Assembly (NCBI GenBank): GCA_019894735.1
Contig: JAGXOB010000098.1
Coordinates: forward strand, 1 to 8,362
Direction: 5' to 3'
From: Promethearchaeota archaeon
GTDB lineage: Archaea; Asgardarchaeota; Lokiarchaeia; Sigynarchaeales; SOKP01
Length of the DNA: 8,362 nt
The notes under the pieces are model-generated. The model did not search any database. It worked only from the letters and a program-made list of their open reading frames with translations, and was not told the DNA's origin. A program made the position numbers and the translations under genes. Positions 4,928 to 8,362 of the stretch are shown here, piece after piece (the first letter of the stretch is position 1; each line of letters begins with the position of its first letter).

Positions 4928-7843
4928 ATGAATGAAGAAAAACTAAGCTTTCGTTATATTAAATTTTTTGACGATGTTAGAGCTAATGATGTGGCTATTG
5001 TTGGAGGAAAAAACGCATCTTTAGGAGAGCTTCTCTCATTTGGTATCCCCGTGCCATTAGGATTCGCTGTAACTGCTGAAGCGTATGATTACATATTGGA
5101 AACGAACTATTTTAGGATCAAAGACGAAGAAATAACCCTAAAGGATTACATTAAACGCGATATTAACAAAATTGCAGAGGAACTTAAAAAAGAGGATATA
5201 AAATCGATTCAAAAAGTTGATAAATTCTGCGCTGATATCCGGTATGTGATTGAACAAGCAAAAATTCCAGACAGTTTAGCTGACGAAATATTAGAAGCAT
5301 ACCATATTTTAGTTGATCGAATTGGAAGTGAAAGCACTTTTGCAATCAGAAGTTCTGCTACTGCAGAGGATTTACCCGACGCATCTTTCGCTGGTCAACA
5401 AGACACACACTTAAATATTTCTGGAGAAAATCAGATTTTAGAATATATCCTTAAAGATATGGCCTCAATTTTTACAACTAGAGCTACAATGTACCGAGAG
5501 AGAGCTGGTTTTGATCATTTTACAGTTAAACTGAGTGTGGGTGTTCAAGAGATTGCTGGAGGATTACAAGGGGTAAAGTCTTCTGGCGTTATGTTTACCG
5601 AAGATCCAGATTCGGGAAATCCAAATGTAGTGGTGATTCGTGGAACTTTTGGTCTCGGAGAACTAATTGTTCAAGGAGCGGAGAAAGGAGACGAATTTAT
5701 CGTTTTTAAGCACGGTCCTAAGTTGCAAATAATTAGTCGCGAGTTGGTCAAAAAAGAACTTATGATGATTTTTGACTCGGAAAAAGGAGGTACTATTACT
5801 CTACCGGTGGAACTAGAAAGACAAAAACAATTTTGTTTAACTGAGGATGAGGTTCAAATTTTAGCTGAGTACGCTATCAAAATACGAGAACATTACGGTT
5901 TACGTATGGATATTGAATGGGCTTTAGGTAACGATGGCAAAGTGTATATTGTTCAAGCCCGACCTGAAACTGTTCACTCACAGAAAGGAGACACAGAAGA
6001 TATTTTTTACTTATTAGAGGATTCTTTAAAATTGATTGATGATGGCTTTTTAGTCGAAAATACTGGAACTGCAATAGGTCGTAGGATTGGTTATGGCAAA
6101 ATCAAGGTACTTGAATCTATTAACGACGCGCACCTATTAGAGGAAGGCGATATTTTAATTACTGAAGAAACTAATCCTGATTGGACGTCTTATATGCAAA
6201 ACCTAGGAGGAGTTATTACCGAAAAAGGAGGTCCGACATGTCATGCAGCGATCGTTTCCCGAGAGTTAAATATCGCATCGATCGTTGGTGCAGATCATAT
6301 TATCGAAAAAATTAAGGAAAAACAACGAGATGGACTAGAAAGCGTTACAATAGATTGTAGCGAGGGTGAACCACGAATATGGTTGAAAAATGTTAGTTAT
6401 GATTATGATTCCATAGAATTTGCACAACTCCCACATACAAAAACTCAAGTTTTAGTTAACTTAGGAATTCCAAAGGGTGCTCTTTCGTCAGGTAAGTATC
6501 CTGATGGAACGGGTTTAGCCCGGTTAGAATTTATAATAAACGATGAGATTAAAATTCACCCAAATGCTTTAATCGAGTTTGATTCTTTAGTTATGAGGTA
6601 TGGAGTTCTTTTAGAACATAGAAAGAAAATAGAAAATATAAAAAAAAGCGATTTATACCATAAAGATCCATTTAATAGAGAAATTATAAAATTAAAAGAA
6701 ACTATTGATACGATTAGAGAAATAACAACGGGATACGACGATAAGGAAGAATATTATATCGAAAAATTAGCGGAAGGAATTGCTACAATTGCAGCAGGCG
6801 TTTGGAAGGTATTACCTAACGGAGAGATTGGGGAATGTGTGGTTCGTCTTTCAGATTTTAAAACTAACGAGTACGCAAATCTAATTGGGGGATGGATATA
6901 TGAAGGAGAGGAAAATAATCCAATGCTTGGCTTTAGAGGGTGTTCACGCTATGTTCATGAAGACTTCCAAGAAGCATTCATTTTGGAACTTAAAGCAATC
7001 AAAAAAGCCAGAGAATGGGGTTTAATCAATATAATTCCTATGCTTCCTTTTTGCAGAAGTCCAGAAGAAGCCAAAAAGATTATCGAGATTATGGAAAGTG
7101 AAGGTTTAGTTAGGGGGCAGGATGGCCTTAAAGTCTATGTTATGGCAGAGATACCTTCAAATATTATATGCGCTGATATTTTCTGCGATTATTTCGATGG
7201 ATTTAGCATTGGAAGCAACGATCTTACCCAATTAACATATGGAGTAGGTCGAGACAATGAAAAAATGATACCATTAATGAATAGTTATAATTACAATACT
7301 AATAGCGAAGCTATTCGAAGATCAGTAAGCCATTTAATTAAAACCGCTCACGAACGAGAACGAAAGGTCGGGATATGCGGACAGGCTCCTAGTGACGACC
7401 CAGAATTTCTAAGATTTTTAGTCAGGGAAGGGATCAATTCGATTTCACTGAATTTTGATACTTTTGCTCGCGGGCGAATTAATACTTGGCGCACTGAAAT
7501 TATCGAGTCAAAATTAACGGAAGAAAACAAGGTAAATGCTTATAAATTCTTAGATAAGTGCGACAATTTAATAGAAAATATTAGAATCCCTCGCGGAAAA
7601 TTGCGAAATATGGTACGAAAGCAAAGAAAGGAAATAAATGAAAAATTATTAGCAGTTACAGAAAACTTTGATGAAATTTTTAAAGAAATTTCGGATATCT
7701 CCTATAATTTTATAAGAGATTTAAATCAAGGAGATATTGATGAGTTTGTTACACTATACAATAGATATAACGAAAAGGTAATGAAATGTGAAGGAGAAAT
7801 TCCAAATCTTACGAGCCAAATTCGTGAATTTGGAATTTTCTAA
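4928..7843 (+). CDS. ppsA: Phosphoenolpyruvate synthase with C-terminal extension
   Basis: 971 residues. PpsA converts pyruvate, ATP and water to phosphoenolpyruvate, AMP and phosphate, the entry to gluconeogenesis. The ATP-grasp-like domain spans about 15-350: GGKNASLGE (26-34), FAIRSSATAEDLPDASFAGQ (138-157), MDIEWAL (327-333) and VQARPET (342-348). The swivelling phosphohistidine domain spans about 375-490, with the carrier His439 in EKGGPTCHAAIVSREL. The PEP/pyruvate barrel spans about 505-850: GLARLEFI (529-536), VVRLSDFKTNEYANLIGG (638-655), GFRGCSRY (668-675), AEIPSN (740-745), GFSIGSNDLTQLTYG (758-772) and GICGQAPSD (815-823), where Cys817 is the expected acid/base. These match bacterial and archaeal PpsA closely and separate it from PPDK. 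It is about 170 residues longer than the usual roughly 790: a charged stretch at about 560-605 and a helical tail from about 856 have no counterpart in E. coli PpsA. It is flanked by T tracts and is probably transcribed alone. Confidence 0.95.
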   Translation: MNEEKLSFRYIKFFDDVRANDVAIVGGKNASLGELLSFGIPVPLGFAVTAEAYDYILETNYFRIKDEEITLKDYIKRDINKIAEELKKEDIKSIQKVDKFCADIRYVIEQAKIPDSLADEILEAYHILVDRIGSESTFAIRSSATAEDLPDASFAGQQDTHLNISGENQILEYILKDMASIFTTRATMYRERAGFDHFTVKLSVGVQEIAGGLQGVKSSGVMFTEDPDSGNPNVVVIRGTFGLGELIVQGAEKGDEFIVFKHGPKLQIISRELVKKELMMIFDSEKGGTITLPVELERQKQFCLTEDEVQILAEYAIKIREHYGLRMDIEWALGNDGKVYIVQARPETVHSQKGDTEDIFYLLEDSLKLIDDGFLVENTGTAIGRRIGYGKIKVLESINDAHLLEEGDILITEETNPDWTSYMQNLGGVITEKGGPTCHAAIVSRELNIASIVGADHIIEKIKEKQRDGLESVTIDCSEGEPRIWLKNVSYDYDSIEFAQLPHTKTQVLVNLGIPKGALSSGKYPDGTGLARLEFIINDEIKIHPNALIEFDSLVMRYGVLLEHRKKIENIKKSDLYHKDPFNREIIKLKETIDTIREITTGYDDKEEYYIEKLAEGIATIAAGVWKVLPNGEIGECVVRLSDFKTNEYANLIGGWIYEGEENNPMLGFRGCSRYVHEDFQEAFILELKAIKKAREWGLINIIPMLPFCRSPEEAKKIIEIMESEGLVRGQDGLKVYVMAEIPSNIICADIFCDYFDGFSIGSNDLTQLTYGVGRDNEKMIPLMNSYNYNTNSEAIRRSVSHLIKTAHERERKVGICGQAPSDDPEFLRFLVREGINSISLNFDTFARGRINTWRTEIIESKLTEENKVNAYKFLDKCDNLIENIRIPRGKLRNMVRKQRKEINEKLLAVTENFDEIFKEISDISYNFIRDLNQGDIDEFVTLYNRYNEKVMKCEGEIPNLTSQIREFGIF
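7816..7840 (+). terminator. Hairpin plus U-tract overlapping the end of ppsA
   Basis: CCAAATTC (7816-7823) and GAATTTGG (7826-7833) are exact reverse complements around GT, followed by AATTTTC and then the stop codon. As RNA this can form a stem of about seven pairs with a four-base loop and a short U-rich tail, resembling an intrinsic terminator. It is unusual in lying inside the last codons of the gene. The stem is AT-rich and only moderately stable, and the amino acids encoded may be the real constraint. Confidence 0.4.
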
Positions 7844-7987
7844 CTTTAAACTTTAGATTTGTACCATTTAATATATTCTACTTTTTAAAAATCAAAAAAA
7901 TTAAATTTCAATGAACATTCAAAAAAATCAAGTAACTGAGATTTTAAATTAATTTTTTATCAAAACAAATACTCTGGTGGGATAATA

Positions 7988-8269
7988 ATGCCAAGGGGTA
8001 ATGAATTTACAGAAGAAATCCTTGATACGTTTCAAAAAGTCGATTATTTGCTAAATGGCATGATCAAGGACCGAGGAGTTCCAAGAAACATTAAACGCAT
8101 TGCTCAGAAGGGAATAGATGAGTTACAACGGGAAGACGATACGCCGGCAGTGCTTGCAAGCAATGTTATGTATATGATCACAGATTTGTCTCAAGATGCA
8201 AATATTCCATTCCATTCACGAACAACGATATATCGGATAATTTCATTGTTAGAAAATATTAAAGACTAA
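7988..8269 (+). CDS. UPF0147 family protein
   Basis: A 93-residue, probably all-helical small cytoplasmic protein. It matches the archaeal UPF0147 family through VPRNIKRIAQKGIDELQ (31-47), the DDTPAVLASNVMYMI stretch (50-64) and LSQDANIPFHSRTTIYRII (67-85). The family is widespread in archaea and has no established function that I know of. The start is supported by GGTGGGAT (7976-7983), four bases before the ATG, a partial match to the archaeal 16S rRNA 3' end. The gene follows ppsA by 144 bp of AT-rich DNA containing a TATA-like TTTTAAATT (7942-7950), so it is probably a separate unit. A tRNA gene starts 71 bp downstream. The length is normal for the family, although the N-terminal dozen residues are a little longer than in many members. 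Confidence 0.88.
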   Translation: MPRGNEFTEEILDTFQKVDYLLNGMIKDRGVPRNIKRIAQKGIDELQREDDTPAVLASNVMYMITDLSQDANIPFHSRTTIYRIISLLENIKD

Positions 8270-8340
8270 CAAATCTTATTTTTAATTCATCTAATTTATT
8301 AATAGTAGTATGGGCTTTCTTCACCTACCGATTTTTTAAC

Positions 8341-8362
8341 GGGAAGGTGGTCTAGCTTGGTA
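8341..8362 (+). tRNA. tRNA 5' end, cut by the window edge
   Basis: The last 22 bases fit positions 1-21 of a tRNA: acceptor strand GGGAAGG, T8, G9, D-stem strand GTCT, A14, G15, a CTT loop, invariant GG (18-19), T20 and A21. The TGGTCTAGCTTGGTA run is typical of archaeal tRNAs. The anticodon lies outside, so the isotype cannot be read; valine is a guess from the GGG acceptor start and GTCTAG arm. A TATA-like ATTTATTAATA (8294-8304) lies about 40 bases upstream, in reasonable position for its promoter. Confidence 0.7.

Noticed and set aside
5877..6074. 65-codon minus-strand open frame
   Set aside because: Antisense within ppsA, where the plus strand encodes conserved PpsA motifs; a shadow frame.
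5780..6232. GAAAAAGGAGGT occurring twice inside ppsA (5780-5791 and 6221-6232), like strong ribosome sites
   Set aside because: Both encode in-frame Glu-Lys-Gly-Gly, one of them the conserved phosphohistidine motif, and neither precedes a credible internal gene.
7348..7530. 60-codon minus-strand open frame
   Set aside because: Antisense to the conserved GICGQ region of ppsA; a shadow frame.

Overview
This is a low-G+C (about one third by eye), gene-dense stretch that looks archaeal. The evidence is an MtrH-family methyltransferase, an archaeosortase-type transpeptidase, a UPF0147 protein (an archaeal family), TATA-box-like promoters, T-tract ends and an archaeal-style tRNA start. The combination of a lone mtrH, low G+C and lysine/glutamate-rich proteins would suit an Asgard (for example Lokiarchaeia-like) or another uncultured archaeon. 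That placement is inference; no marker gene in the window settles it.

Layout. The left 3.1 kb is read on the minus strand, in transcription order: a DegT/DnrJ/EryC1/StrS PLP aminotransferase (3097 to 1862) with a strong TATA box and Shine-Dalgarno site; an eight- or nine-helix membrane archaeosortase/exosortase-family protein (1768 to 701) with its Cys, Arg and His triad; and the N-terminal two thirds of an MtrH protein (647 to beyond base 1). From the divergent intergenic region (3098-3335) rightwards everything is on the plus strand: a YkgJ-type cysteine-cluster protein (3336-4076), a macro domain protein (4127-4648), a long phosphoenolpyruvate synthase (4928-7843), a UPF0147 protein (7988-8269), and the first 22 nt of a tRNA cut by the window end (8341-8362).

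How they fit. The aminotransferase plus archaeosortase pair suggests cell-surface work: nucleotide-sugar amination for glycans, and C-terminal processing or anchoring of surface proteins. The mtrH gene has a possible promoter of its own with a palindrome across the likely start site, and is not preceded by other mtr genes, so it may act in one-carbon transfer to a corrinoid protein rather than in a canonical Mtr complex. PpsA supplies phosphoenolpyruvate for gluconeogenesis. YkgJ, macro and UPF0147 are housekeeping-type proteins of poorly defined role.

I see no CRISPR array, transposon, phage gene or clear novel multi-gene system. The best leads are the free-standing mtrH with its palindrome, the archaeosortase/aminotransferase pair, the roughly 115-residue helical C-terminal extension on PpsA, and the macro domain lacking the Asp used by MacroD-type hydrolases.
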